Below are positions 52,981-60,959 of a stretch of 64,000 nt of DNA, piece by piece (the stretch's first letter is position 1; every line of letters begins with the position of its first letter). Position numbers and translations under genes: made by a program. Source of the stretch: Sphingomonas sp. PP-CE-1G-424 (GTDB lineage Bacteria; Pseudomonadota; Alphaproteobacteria; Sphingomonadales; Sphingomonadaceae). The stretch covers positions 310,001 through 374,000 of the forward strand of contig NZ_SLXW01000001.1 in assembly GCF_004341085.1 (NCBI RefSeq). The letters run 5' to 3'. Below the pieces are notes generated by a model, which was given only the letters and a program-made list of their open reading frames with translations, was not told where the DNA came from and made no database searches.

Positions 52981-54750
52981 TCAGCTACGCTCGCGGTTAC
53001 CGCGGTACGGCGGCTTCCGCGCGGGAGCCGGACCGCCACGCGGTGCCGCACGGTGCAGCGTCGAGCGCGGACCGCTCGCATTGCTGCGACCACCGCCACC
53101 GCTATCATGCCGAGCACCGCTCTCGGGCGCACCCTGCATCGCCTCGATCGCCACGCCGCTTTCTTCCTCGCCAGCCTGTGCCGTACGCTGGATCGCCGCC
53201 GAGAACCGCGACGCCACAGCGCGCGGGATCTCGAACGCCGTCTCGTTCGGCCCGATGCGGATCGCACCGATCTCGGACTTGGTGATGTGCCCGCGACGGC
53301 AGATCAGCGGCAGGATCCAGCGCGGATCGGCGTTCTGGCGACGACCGATGTCCATGCGAAACCAGACGGTGTCCTCGAAGCCCGCGCGCGGACCCTGCGA
53401 ACGCTCGTCCTGAGTCGGCTGCTTGCTCTGGTCGATCAGGTCCTCGGCCTGTGGCATCGTCGCGCGGTGCATGTGAACCAGTGCCGCAGCGATATCCTCC
53501 GGGGTCTTCTCGGCCATCAGGCGGACGGCGAGCGCGCGATCCTCCTCCTCGACCTCGACCGGCTGCAACAGCATGCCGATCAGGCGCTCGTGATCGTTCT
53601 TGCGGATGTCCTCCGCGGTCGGGGCGTTGACCCACTCCGCGTTGATCTTGGCACCACGGAGCATCATCTCGACGCGACGGCGACGCGGGAACGGCACGAT
53701 CAGGACGGCCGTGCCCTTCTTGCCCGCACGACCGGTACGACCCGAGCGATGCTGAAGCGTCTCGGCATCGCGCGGCAGCTCGACGTGAACGACGAGGCTG
53801 AGCGTCGGCAGATCGATACCGCGAGCCGCAACGTCCGTGGCGACGCAAACACGCGCGCGACGGTCACGCAGCGCCTGAAGCGCGGCGTTACGCTCGTTCT
53901 GCGAATGCTCGCCCGACAGTGCCACGGCGGCGAAGCCACGCTCGACCAGGCTCGCGTGCAGATGACGCACGTTATCGCGCGTGGCGCAGAACAGCATCGC
54001 CGTTTCCGCCTCGTGGAAGCGCAGCAGGTTGATCACCGCATGCTCGATCTCGGACGGCGAGACCGTGACGGCCTGGTACGAGATGTCGCCATGACCGCGA
54101 TCCTCGCCGACGGTCGAAATCCGCAGCGCATCCTTCTGGTAACGCTTGGCGAGCGCGACGATCGGCCGCGGCATCGTCGCCGAGAACAGCAACGTGCGAC
54201 GCGCTTCCGGCGACGCGTCGAGGATCTGCTCGAGGTCTTCGCGGAAGCCCATGTCCAGCATCTCGTCGGCCTCGTCGAGCACCGCGACCTTCAGGGCCGA
54301 CAGGTCGAGCGCGCCACGCTCCAGGTGATCGCGCAGACGACCCGGGGTGCCGACGACGATATGCGCGCCGTGTGCCAGCGAACGACGCTCCTTGGAGGCG
54401 TCCATACCGCCGACGCAGGTCGAGATGCGCGCACCGGCCTTGGCATAGAGCCACATCAGCTCGCGGCTGACCTGGAGCGCGAGCTCGCGAGTCGGCGCGA
54501 TGCAGAGGACGAGCGGCTTGTGCGGCGCGGGCAAGCGCTGGACGCCGTCCTCGCCGGCTTCACCGAGCAGTTCGCCGGCCATCGCCAGGCCGAACGCGAC
54601 GGTCTTGCCCGAGCCAGTCTGCGCCGACACGACGAGATCGCGACCGATCGCATTGTCTTCGATCACGTGAGCCTGCACGGGGGTGAGCGCGGTATAGCCG
54701 CGCGCTTCGAGCGCCTCGGAAAGAAGCGACGGAATATTTGTAAAAGGCAT
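52981..54750 (-). CDS. DeaD/DbpA-type DEAD-box RNA helicase
   Basis: ATP-dependent RNA helicase of 589 residues. Q motif region GYTALTPVQAHVI, Walker A SAQTGSGKT, PTRELALQV, GTPGRL, DEADEMLD, LLFSATMP, and the second RecA domain with CVATDVAARGIDLP and HRSGRTGRAGKKG. The C-terminal part holds a DbpA-like RNA-binding domain (about 485-545, NADPRWILPLICRRGHITKS) and an Arg/Gly-rich tail. It likely acts in ribosome assembly or RNA decay. The ATG at 54750 starts MPFTNIPSLL. Confidence 0.92.
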   Translation of the reverse strand: MPFTNIPSLLSEALEARGYTALTPVQAHVIEDNAIGRDLVVSAQTGSGKTVAFGLAMAGELLGEAGEDGVQRLPAPHKPLVLCIAPTRELALQVSRELMWLYAKAGARISTCVGGMDASKERRSLAHGAHIVVGTPGRLRDHLERGALDLSALKVAVLDEADEMLDMGFREDLEQILDASPEARRTLLFSATMPRPIVALAKRYQKDALRISTVGEDRGHGDISYQAVTVSPSEIEHAVINLLRFHEAETAMLFCATRDNVRHLHASLVERGFAAVALSGEHSQNERNAALQALRDRRARVCVATDVAARGIDLPTLSLVVHVELPRDAETLQHRSGRTGRAGKKGTAVLIVPFPRRRRVEMMLRGAKINAEWVNAPTAEDIRKNDHERLIGMLLQPVEVEEEDRALAVRLMAEKTPEDIAAALVHMHRATMPQAEDLIDQSKQPTQDERSQGPRAGFEDTVWFRMDIGRRQNADPRWILPLICRRGHITKSEIGAIRIGPNETAFEIPRAVASRFSAAIQRTAQAGEEESGVAIEAMQGAPESGARHDSGGGGRSNASGPRSTLHRAAPRGGPAPARKPPYRGNRERS

Positions 54751-54806
54751 GTACGTCCTAATTGGTGGCCGGCTTACGCAACGGCAAGGCACTGGCGTGG
54801 TGGTCC

Positions 54807-55979
54807 CTACAGGACTTGACCCGCGGCCCACCCGCTCGCCCATGCCCATTGGAAGTTGTAGCCGCCGAGCCACCCTGTGACATCGACCGCTTCGCCGACT
54901 GCATACAGCATTGGTACGCGTTTGGCTTGCATTGTTTGCGATGACAGTTCCGCGGTGCTGATTCCGCCCGCGGTGACCTCGGCCTTGGCATAGCCTTCTG
55001 AGCCATTCGGCGTGAATTGCCAATGACTTAGCGCCCGCTCGGCGTCCTGGAGCTTGCGGTCGGTGAGCGTGGAAATCTCGCTCGTCATCCCCAATCGCTC
55101 GCTCAAAGTCTCCGCGAGTCGGTCCGGGAGCGTGCCGCCGAGCAGTTTCCGCAGAGTCGCGCGCGGCGTGGTACGCTTGGCGGCGGGGAGCCAGCCGGAC
55201 TCGCGATCGGGCAGGAAATCGATCCCGACGGGCTGGCCGTTGCGCCAATAGGACGACACTTGCAGGATCGCGGGGCCGGACAGGCCGCGGTGCGTGAACA
55301 GCGCGGCTTCGCGGAATGCGGTCTTTCCGGCGGTCGCGACGACTTCGGCAGCGACGCCGGACAGTTCGCGGAACAGCGTCTCGTCGCCGCCGAGCGTCAG
55401 CGGGACGAGCGCGGGGCGGGGCTCGACGACCTTCAACCCGAACTGCCGCGCGAGATCATAGGCGAACCCGGTTGCGCCCATCTTCGGGATCGACGGGCCA
55501 CCGGTCGCGATGACCAAAGCGGGCGCAGTGACGGTGCGGCCGTCGAGCGATACGCGGTAGCGACCGTCTGCGTGGTCGACTCCGGTGACCGCGCGGCCGA
55601 GCGACAGGTCGACGCAGCCCTTGTCGCATTCGTCGAGCAGCATCTCGACGATCTGTCGGGCCGAACCGTCGCAGAAGAGTTGGCCGAGCGTCTTCTCGTG
55701 CCAGGCGATCCCGTAGGATTCGACGAGCGCGAGGAAATCCTGCGCGGTGTAGCGGCCAAGTGCGGACTTGGCGAAATGCGGGTTGGCGGAGATGTAGCGG
55801 TCGGCGGCGGTGTGGACGTTGGTGAAATTGCACCGCCCGCCGCCGGAGATCAGGATCTTCTTGCCGGCTTGCTCGGCGTGATCGACGAGCAGGATCTTCC
55901 GGCCGCGCTGACCTGCGACGGCGGCGCACATGAGGCCGGCGGCGCCTGCGCCGAGGATGATCGCGTCGTATTCGGACAA
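54807..55979 (-). CDS. BaiN/RdsA-family NAD(P)/FAD-dependent oxidoreductase
   Basis: Flavoprotein of 390 residues of the HI0933-like family. FAD-binding GAGAAGLMCAAVAGQRG at the N-terminus, KKILISGGGRCNFTN, ATGGPSIPKMGATGFAYDLA, AEVTAGGISTAEL and the C-terminal GEAVDVTGWLGGYNFQWAWASG are diagnostic. Substrate in this organism is unknown; relatives reduce unsaturated or keto groups. Confidence 0.93.
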   Translation of the reverse strand: MSEYDAIILGAGAAGLMCAAVAGQRGRKILLVDHAEQAGKKILISGGGRCNFTNVHTAADRYISANPHFAKSALGRYTAQDFLALVESYGIAWHEKTLGQLFCDGSARQIVEMLLDECDKGCVDLSLGRAVTGVDHADGRYRVSLDGRTVTAPALVIATGGPSIPKMGATGFAYDLARQFGLKVVEPRPALVPLTLGGDETLFRELSGVAAEVVATAGKTAFREAALFTHRGLSGPAILQVSSYWRNGQPVGIDFLPDRESGWLPAAKRTTPRATLRKLLGGTLPDRLAETLSERLGMTSEISTLTDRKLQDAERALSHWQFTPNGSEGYAKAEVTAGGISTAELSSQTMQAKRVPMLYAVGEAVDVTGWLGGYNFQWAWASGWAAGQVL

Positions 55980-56023
55980 GTGTAGCTCCGTGCGGCGTCG
56001 GTCAGCAGCCGCTAATTAATAGT

Positions 56024-56075
56024 GTTTCCCCGCGAAGGCGGGGACCCAGACTGGGCTCCCGCCTTCGCGGGAGAA
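56024..56075. repeat. Family 2 palindrome
   Basis: CCCCGC-GAAG-GCGGGG, then ACCCAGACTGGG, then CCCGC-CTTC-GCGGG. Very close to the copy at 16048-16097 but inverted. Confidence 0.88.
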
Positions 56076-56160
56076 CAAGAAGGGGTGCTCGCTGTAGTCG
56101 GTTCGAGATCTATTATATAGGTGGCGCCTGCATATCGGGGCGGCCACTCCATCACACCAA

Positions 56161-56268
56161 CACCACCCCGGCGAAGGCCGGGCCCCAATTGGGGGACGGC
56201 AATGACGCACGTCGCGCGTCGTTACTCCGACCTTTCCAATTGGGCCCCGGCCTCCGCCGGGGTGGTAC
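56161..56268. repeat. Family 3 palindrome (CACCCCGGCGAAGGCCGGGG)
   Basis: Left unit: hairpin CCCCGGC-GAAG-GCCGGG followed by CCCAATTGGGG. Right unit: CCAATTGGGCCCCGG then CCTCCGCCGGGGTGG. A second copy is at 63889-63997, with a similar spacer of about 45 bp. Confidence 0.88.
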
Positions 56269-56395
56269 CATTCGGGCGGGGGTGGTGCCTATTGCGATGG
56301 CGCCATTCGCGGTGGCGCCTCTTGGATTGGCGCCAGATGGAGGAGTAATAGCCTCCCACCGACCGGCAGAGCACAATAACGCTACCCCCTTCTAC

Positions 56396-56495
56396 TCCCT
56401 CTCCCCTCCGGGGAGAGGGTCGGGGTGAGGGGCCGCCAAGCAGTGCATCGTCCAGAACAGCCCCTCACCCAACCCTCTCCCCGGAGGGGAGAGGG
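56396..56495. repeat. Family 6 palindrome (CTCTCCCC-TCC-GGGGAGAG)
   Basis: CCCTCTCCCCTCCGGGGAGA and GGGTCGGGGTGAGGGGC face the complements CCCCTCACCC and CTCTCCCCGGAGGGGAGAGG. A copy is at 59724-59826. Confidence 0.88.
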
Positions 56496-56507
56496 CTCTT
56501 TTTCACC

Positions 56508-56690
56508 TCACCGCAGCTTAGCGATATTCAGCGAATCCTCCTTCGCCCGAACCTTCACCGACTCCTCGCTCCGAGTCAGCGCCTTGGCAATCGCCTTCAA
56601 CGCCATGCCCTTCTTCGCCAGCGTATGCAGTTTCTGGATCTCGTCCTGCGTCCACGCCTGACGGTGCCGTTCGAATTTCGCTTCAGCCAT
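56508..56690 (-). CDS. Small predicted DNA-binding-like protein
   Basis: A 60-residue basic protein. WTQDEIQKLHTLAKKGMALK, then IAKALTRSEESVKVRAKE, reads as a Myb/SANT-like or helix-turn-helix fold of three short helices. It resembles small conserved proteins of sphingomonads, from memory. Its ATG shares a base with the stop of the Gre-factor gene (56690), so it is probably co-translated with it. Function unknown; nucleic acid binding is an inference. Confidence 0.7.
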   Translation of the reverse strand: MAEAKFERHRQAWTQDEIQKLHTLAKKGMALKAIAKALTRSEESVKVRAKEDSLNIAKLR

Positions 56691-57157
56691 CAGCCGCCAT
56701 CCTTGTCGATCGCCAGAACCTCGATCGCGTCCGCCTTGTCCGCGAACGCGACTGTCTCGCCAACCGCCGCGCCCATCAGCGCACGCGCCAACGGTGCCGA
56801 GAACGCGAGCCGGTCCTCGCCGGGCTCAGCCTCGTCACCACCAACGATAGAAATAACCCGCTCAACCCCGTTCATCCGAACGCGAACGCGCGAGCCGATC
56901 CCGACCTCGTCCTCCTCGGGCAAAGGCGCAAGTTCGGCAGTCGTCTGGCGCGTGTGCCAATAGCGCAGGTCGCGCAACAGCAGCTTGCGCGCCTCCTCGT
57001 CCCTCTCCGCCCCAACCGCAGCCTCGATCTCGGTCACCCGCTCGCCAAGCAACCGCAACCCCCGCGCCGTAACCAGATTAGGCCCCGGCGCGATCGGCTG
57101 TTCGAACTTGGGTTCGAGATGTTCCTCGTCACTCTCGCGACGGAAGGCGACGCTCAT
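56690..57157 (-). CDS. GreA/GreB-family transcription elongation factor
   Basis: Predicted RNA polymerase-binding factor of 155 residues that would rescue backtracked complexes by stimulating transcript cleavage. An N-terminal coiled coil (about 30-75) with LVTARGLRLLGERVTEIE, then a C-terminal FKBP-like domain with DEVGIGSRVRVRMNG, ERVISIVGGDEAEPGEDRLAFSAPLARALMG and VGETVAF. Closer to GreB-like proteins. The coiled coil tip has acidic residues (EARKLLLRDLRYW), but the canonical DxxE is not certain. Confidence 0.85.
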   Translation of the reverse strand: MSVAFRRESDEEHLEPKFEQPIAPGPNLVTARGLRLLGERVTEIEAAVGAERDEEARKLLLRDLRYWHTRQTTAELAPLPEEDEVGIGSRVRVRMNGVERVISIVGGDEAEPGEDRLAFSAPLARALMGAAVGETVAFADKADAIEVLAIDKDGG

Positions 57158-57161
57158 GCCC

Positions 57162-57905
57162 TTACTTCAGGCACGCGACGATTCCAGCGATCGCCGCCAG
57201 CGTGCCGTCGACGTTCTTCACCTTCACGACGTCCAGCCCAAGCTGCTCCGCCGGATAGTCATTCCCGCCCGGGAAGATCGCGTCGCCGATGAACATCATC
57301 TTGTCGAGCGCGATGCCGCTCGCCTCGTTGAGCTTCTTGAGACCATACGCCTTGTCGACACCCTCACGCGTGATGTCGATCGAGGTCGCGCCGCCCATGT
57401 TGATCGACAACCCCGGCAGGCGCTTCTGCAGATCCGCCTGGATCACCTTGCGCTTGGCGAAGTCCGGATCCCAGCTGTGCTTGGCATCGATCGGCGCTTC
57501 CTGGCCGAGTGCCGAGAACGTGATCTGGCTCCCACGATCCTCGATCCGCTCGCCCCAGGTCTTCTCCGGCACGAAGCCGGTCGCCTCGAGCGACTCGTCG
57601 AACGCCTTCAGGATCTTCTGCTTCTCGTCGTCCTCGAACAGTTCGGCATACACCGCGCGCCATTCGCCATCGAACCGGTACAGCTTGGTGCCGGTGGTCG
57701 GCATCAGCCACAGCTTGGTGCGATCGGCCCGCTCGGGCAGACGCGACGCGACCTGCTTCTCGAACTGCGGCCAGTCGCCACCCGAGATCACCGCGACATG
57801 CGCGACGTCGAGCAGGTTCGCCAACGCCTCGCCCATCGGCTCCTGCAAGGGCTGCTTGCTCTCGGCAAGCGTTCCGTCGAGGTCGAAGGCAACGAGGTCT
57901 TTCAT
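57162..57905 (-). CDS. HAD-IIB family phosphatase/phosphomannomutase-like protein
   Basis: HAD hydrolase of 247 residues. Motif I is AFDLDGTLAES at the N-terminus, motif II VAVISGGDW, and motif IV FIGDAIFPGGNDYPAEQLG; the C2-type cap contains INMGGATSIDITREGVDKAYGL, which resembles eukaryote-type phosphomannomutases. It may act on sugar phosphates, given the adjacent pentose phosphate genes. Its ATG overlaps the stop of the next HAD gene (57902-57905). Confidence 0.82.
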   Translation of the reverse strand: MKDLVAFDLDGTLAESKQPLQEPMGEALANLLDVAHVAVISGGDWPQFEKQVASRLPERADRTKLWLMPTTGTKLYRFDGEWRAVYAELFEDDEKQKILKAFDESLEATGFVPEKTWGERIEDRGSQITFSALGQEAPIDAKHSWDPDFAKRKVIQADLQKRLPGLSINMGGATSIDITREGVDKAYGLKKLNEASGIALDKMMFIGDAIFPGGNDYPAEQLGLDVVKVKNVDGTLAAIAGIVACLK

Positions 57906-58714
57906 GCGGAAACTCCGGTAAGGATAAATTTGTCGATCGCGTGGGCGACGCCGTCGGCATCGTTCGCGCTGGTAATCTCGTGCGCGACGTCGCGAACAGT
58001 CTGTGGCGCATTGCCCATCGCGATCGCCAGCTTGGCGCGCTTGAGCATCGCGATGTCGTTGGCCTGATCGCCGATCGCCGCGGTCTGCGTCAAGCTGATG
58101 CCGAACGCGTCCGCCAGTTCCTCGATCCCGCTGCCCTTGTTCCCGGCCACCGGCGTGATGTCGAGATAATAGGTCTGCGACTGGACGATCGTCGCCTGCG
58201 TATCGAACTTCGCGGCGACCTTTGCATGCAGGTCGCGCAACAGGTCTTCATCATCGCTGACGAACGTCACCTTGTCCGCCTTGGCGAGCAGGTCGGTGAA
58301 GTCTGAGACGATCACCGGGTCCTGCGCGGAGGCCTTCTTCTCGCTGCCGACATGCCCGCCCTGGTCGGTGCTGGCGTACCAGACGTCGTCCGCGAAGAAC
58401 CACGTGTCGACCGGCGCATCGCCGACGATCTCCATCGCGCCGCGGACGACGTCGACGTCGATCATGTGGTGCTCGATCACGGTGCCGTCGCGCTTGAACA
58501 CGATCCCGCCGTTGAACGCACCCATCGGCTCGTCGATGCCGAGCAGGTCCGCGATCGGCATCATCCCCGAGCGCGGCCGTGCGCTGATGATCGTGAAGCC
58601 GAGGCCAGCCGCCTTCAACCGCTTGACCGCATCGACGGTCGCCGGCGTGACCTTCTTCTCCTTGTCGACGAGCGTGCCGTCGACATCGGAGACCAGCAGC
58701 TTGATATCGCTCAT
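57902..58714 (-). CDS. Cof-type HAD-IIB phosphatase
   Basis: HAD-IIB (Cof-type) hydrolase of 270 residues. Motif I LVSDVDGTLVDKEK, motif II FTIISARPRSGM, and motif III/IV GSGIEELADAFG plus AAIGDQANDIAMLKRA. Likely dephosphorylates a sugar phosphate or phosphorylated cofactor; the substrate is unknown. It overlaps the neighbouring HAD gene by four bases and lies 8 bp after gnd, so the three are one transcript. Confidence 0.88.
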   Translation of the reverse strand: MSDIKLLVSDVDGTLVDKEKKVTPATVDAVKRLKAAGLGFTIISARPRSGMMPIADLLGIDEPMGAFNGGIVFKRDGTVIEHHMIDVDVVRGAMEIVGDAPVDTWFFADDVWYASTDQGGHVGSEKKASAQDPVIVSDFTDLLAKADKVTFVSDDEDLLRDLHAKVAAKFDTQATIVQSQTYYLDITPVAGNKGSGIEELADAFGISLTQTAAIGDQANDIAMLKRAKLAIAMGNAPQTVRDVAHEITSANDADGVAHAIDKFILTGVSA

Positions 58715-58722
58715 GCCACCAC

Positions 58723-59706
58723 TCACTGCGGCATCTCGACATGACCGCCAAAGCCGAAGCGCATCGCCGACAACAGCTTGTCGCCGAACGTGTGGTCCAC
58801 CCGGCTGCGATAGCGCGCGAACAGGGCAGCGGTCAGCACGTTGGCCGGCACCTTCTCCTCCATCGCCGCGTCGATCGTCCACTGGCCTTCACCCGAGTCC
58901 GCGACGCTGCCGCTATAGCTTTCGAGCTTGCCGTCCTTGGCAAGAGCGCTCGCCGAGAGGTCGAGCAACCACGATGTGATCACGCTGCCCCGACGCCACA
59001 CTTCGGCGATGTCGACGAGGTTGAGGTCGAACCGCTCCTCCTCGGCGACATGCTCGCCCGACTTGCCCTTGAGGATGTCGAAGCCCTCGGCATAGGCCTG
59101 CATCAGGCCATATTCGATGCCGTTATGGACCATCTTGACGAAGTGGCCCGCGCCCGGAGGCCCGGCATGGATATAGCCCTCTTCCGCGCGCGGATCGGCG
59201 ACGTCCTCGACACGGCCCGGCGTGCGGACGATCTCGCCGACGCCCGGTGCGAGCGTCTTGAAGATCGGATCGAGATAATCGACCGTGTCCTTTTCGCCGC
59301 CGATCATCATGCAATAGCCGCGTTCGAGGCCCCACACGCCGCCCGACGTGCCGACGTCGACATAGTGGATGCCCTTCTCGGCCAGTTCCTTGGCGCGGCG
59401 GACGTCGTCCTTGTAGAAGCTGTTGCCGCCGTCGATGATGATATCGCCCGCGGACGCCTTCTCCGCGATCGCCTGGACGGTCTGCTCGGTCGGCTCGCCC
59501 GCCGGGACCATGACCCACCAGATCGCCGGGGTGTCGAGCTTCTCGCGCATGTCGTCGAGCGAGTCCGCCCCGATCGCGCCGTCGGCGGCGAGCTTCTTCA
59601 CGGCTTCGGCATCGCGGTCGAACGCGACGACCTCATGGCCGTTCTTCATCAACCGGCGCGCGATGTTGCCGCCCATCCGGCCGAGGCCGATCAGTCCGAT
59701 CTTCAT
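58723..59706 (-). CDS. gnd: 6-phosphogluconate dehydrogenase, decarboxylating (short, GndA type)
   Basis: Enzyme of 327 residues converting 6-phosphogluconate to ribulose 5-phosphate. N-terminal [77 protein letters not shown]. At about 330 residues it is the short type, often NAD-dependent. Followed closely by two HAD phosphatase genes and preceded by a family 6 palindrome that separates it from tal. Confidence 0.93.
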   Translation of the reverse strand: MKIGLIGLGRMGGNIARRLMKNGHEVVAFDRDAEAVKKLAADGAIGADSLDDMREKLDTPAIWWVMVPAGEPTEQTVQAIAEKASAGDIIIDGGNSFYKDDVRRAKELAEKGIHYVDVGTSGGVWGLERGYCMMIGGEKDTVDYLDPIFKTLAPGVGEIVRTPGRVEDVADPRAEEGYIHAGPPGAGHFVKMVHNGIEYGLMQAYAEGFDILKGKSGEHVAEEERFDLNLVDIAEVWRRGSVITSWLLDLSASALAKDGKLESYSGSVADSGEGQWTIDAAMEEKVPANVLTAALFARYRSRVDHTFGDKLLSAMRFGFGGHVEMPQ

Positions 59707-59723
59707 GGTAAAATCCTTGTCTT

Positions 59724-59826
59724 CTCCCTCTCCCCTCCGGGGAGAGGGTCGGGGTGAGGGGCAGTTCCAGGCGGAGGCGCATGTGGCGGCCCCTCACCCC
59801 AGCCCTCTCCCCAACGGGGAGAGGGA
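59724..59826. repeat. Family 6 palindrome, second copy
   Basis: CTCCCTCTCCCCTCCGGGGA then GAGGGTCGGGGTGAGGGGC facing the complement beginning CCCCTCACCCCAGCCCTCTC. It lies between gnd and tal, within the sugar-phosphate gene run. Confidence 0.88.
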
Positions 59827-59834
59827 GCAGAAGT

Positions 59835-60959
59835 TTACGCCGTCGCGGGCTGCTTCTTGGCGATCGAACCGAGCAGGTCGTCGAACGCCTTCACGAACGA
59901 GGCGACGCCCTCCTCGACCAGCTTGCCGGTAACGCCGTTGAGGTCGAGACCCAAGCGCTCGGCTTCCGCCAGCGTGTGCTTCGCGCCCTCGACGTCCTGC
60001 GTGATCGTCTCCGCCGCGGTGCCGTGGTCGCGGAAGGCATCCATCGTCTTCGGCGGCATCGTGTTGACCGTATCCTTGCCGATCAGCGTGTCGATATACA
60101 GCGTATCGGGATAGCTCGGATCCTTCACGCCGGTCGACGCCCACAGCAGCCGCTGCGGCTGCGCGCCCTTGGCGGCGAGCGCCTGCCAGCGATCCGACTT
60201 CAGGAAGTCGAGATACCATTGATACGCCATCTTCGCGTTGGCGATCGCGACCTTGCCACGGACCGCCTTCAGCGCCTCGGCCTCGGCATCGCCCTTCTCC
60301 AGACGCGCATCGATCTCCTTGTCGATCGACGAATCGATACGGCTAACGAAGAAGCTCGCGACGCTGGCGATCTTGTCGATCGGCTGGCCTTGCTTGACGC
60401 GCTCCTCGAGCCCCGCCGCATACGCCTCGGCAACGCGAATATACGCGTCGAGCGCGAACAGCAGCGTGACGTTGACGTTGATGCCGCTCGCGATCGTCGA
60501 CGAAATCGCTGGACCGCCCGCAAGCGTCCCCGGGATCTTGATCATCAGGTTCGGCCGGTCGACCATCCCCCACAGCTTCTTCGCCTCGGCGATCGTCGCG
60601 TCGGTATCGTCCGAGATGTACGGCGACACTTCGAGGCTGACATAGCCGTCCTTCGCGTCGAGCTTGTCATAGACCGGCTTCAACGTCTCCGCCGCCGCCT
60701 TGATGTCCTGGATCGCCAGATGCTCGTAGCGGTCGATCGTCGCCGCGCCGGCATGCTGCTTGTCATATTCGGCCAGCGTCGAATCATAGGCATCGCCATG
60801 ACCCATCGCCTTTTCGAAGATCGACGGGTTCGACGTGACGCCGGTCAGGCCGTCCTCGCCGACCAGCTTCTGGAGGCCACCGGCCTCCAGGAACTTCCGG
60901 TCGACGAAATCGAGCCATACCGCCTGCCCGAAGCCTTCGAGATCGTTGAGCGCACCCAT
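59835..60959 (-). CDS. tal: Transaldolase
   Basis: Pentose phosphate enzyme of 374 residues of the longer (mycobacterial/actinobacterial-like) transaldolase type. LEGFGQAVWLDFVDRKFLEA, GVTSNPSIFEKAM, VSLEVSPYISDD, the Schiff-base Lys141 in NLMIKIPGTLAGGPA and VASFFVSRID are visible. The ATG at 60959 overlaps the transketolase stop (TGATG); upstream frames fall inside tkt. Confidence 0.94.
   Translation of the reverse strand: MGALNDLEGFGQAVWLDFVDRKFLEAGGLQKLVGEDGLTGVTSNPSIFEKAMGHGDAYDSTLAEYDKQHAGAATIDRYEHLAIQDIKAAAETLKPVYDKLDAKDGYVSLEVSPYISDDTDATIAEAKKLWGMVDRPNLMIKIPGTLAGGPAISSTIASGINVNVTLLFALDAYIRVAEAYAAGLEERVKQGQPIDKIASVASFFVSRIDSSIDKEIDARLEKGDAEAEALKAVRGKVAIANAKMAYQWYLDFLKSDRWQALAAKGAQPQRLLWASTGVKDPSYPDTLYIDTLIGKDTVNTMPPKTMDAFRDHGTAAETITQDVEGAKHTLAEAERLGLDLNGVTGKLVEEGVASFVKAFDDLLGSIAKKQPATA

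Larger units (their letters stand above)
55980..56507. other. Repeat-rich intergenic region without a gene
   Basis: About 530 bp holding a family 2 palindrome (56024-56075), a family 3 palindrome (56161-56268), a tract with recurring GGCGCC (56275-56340), and a family 6 palindrome (56396-56495). Predicted short frames here are made of repeat sequence and are not credible genes. Confidence 0.75.

Noticed and set aside
52708..54819. Plus-strand open frame opposite the DEAD-box helicase
   Set aside because: Begins in repeat DNA and is antisense to a clear helicase gene.
16048..56075. CRISPR array made of the repeated palindromes
   Set aside because: Copies are dispersed between genes, paired as inverted units, and lack regularly spaced direct repeats with unique spacers; no cas gene is present.
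56152..56376. Short minus-strand open frame in the repeat region
   Set aside because: Its translation consists of the family 3 palindrome read through, with no ribosome binding site.
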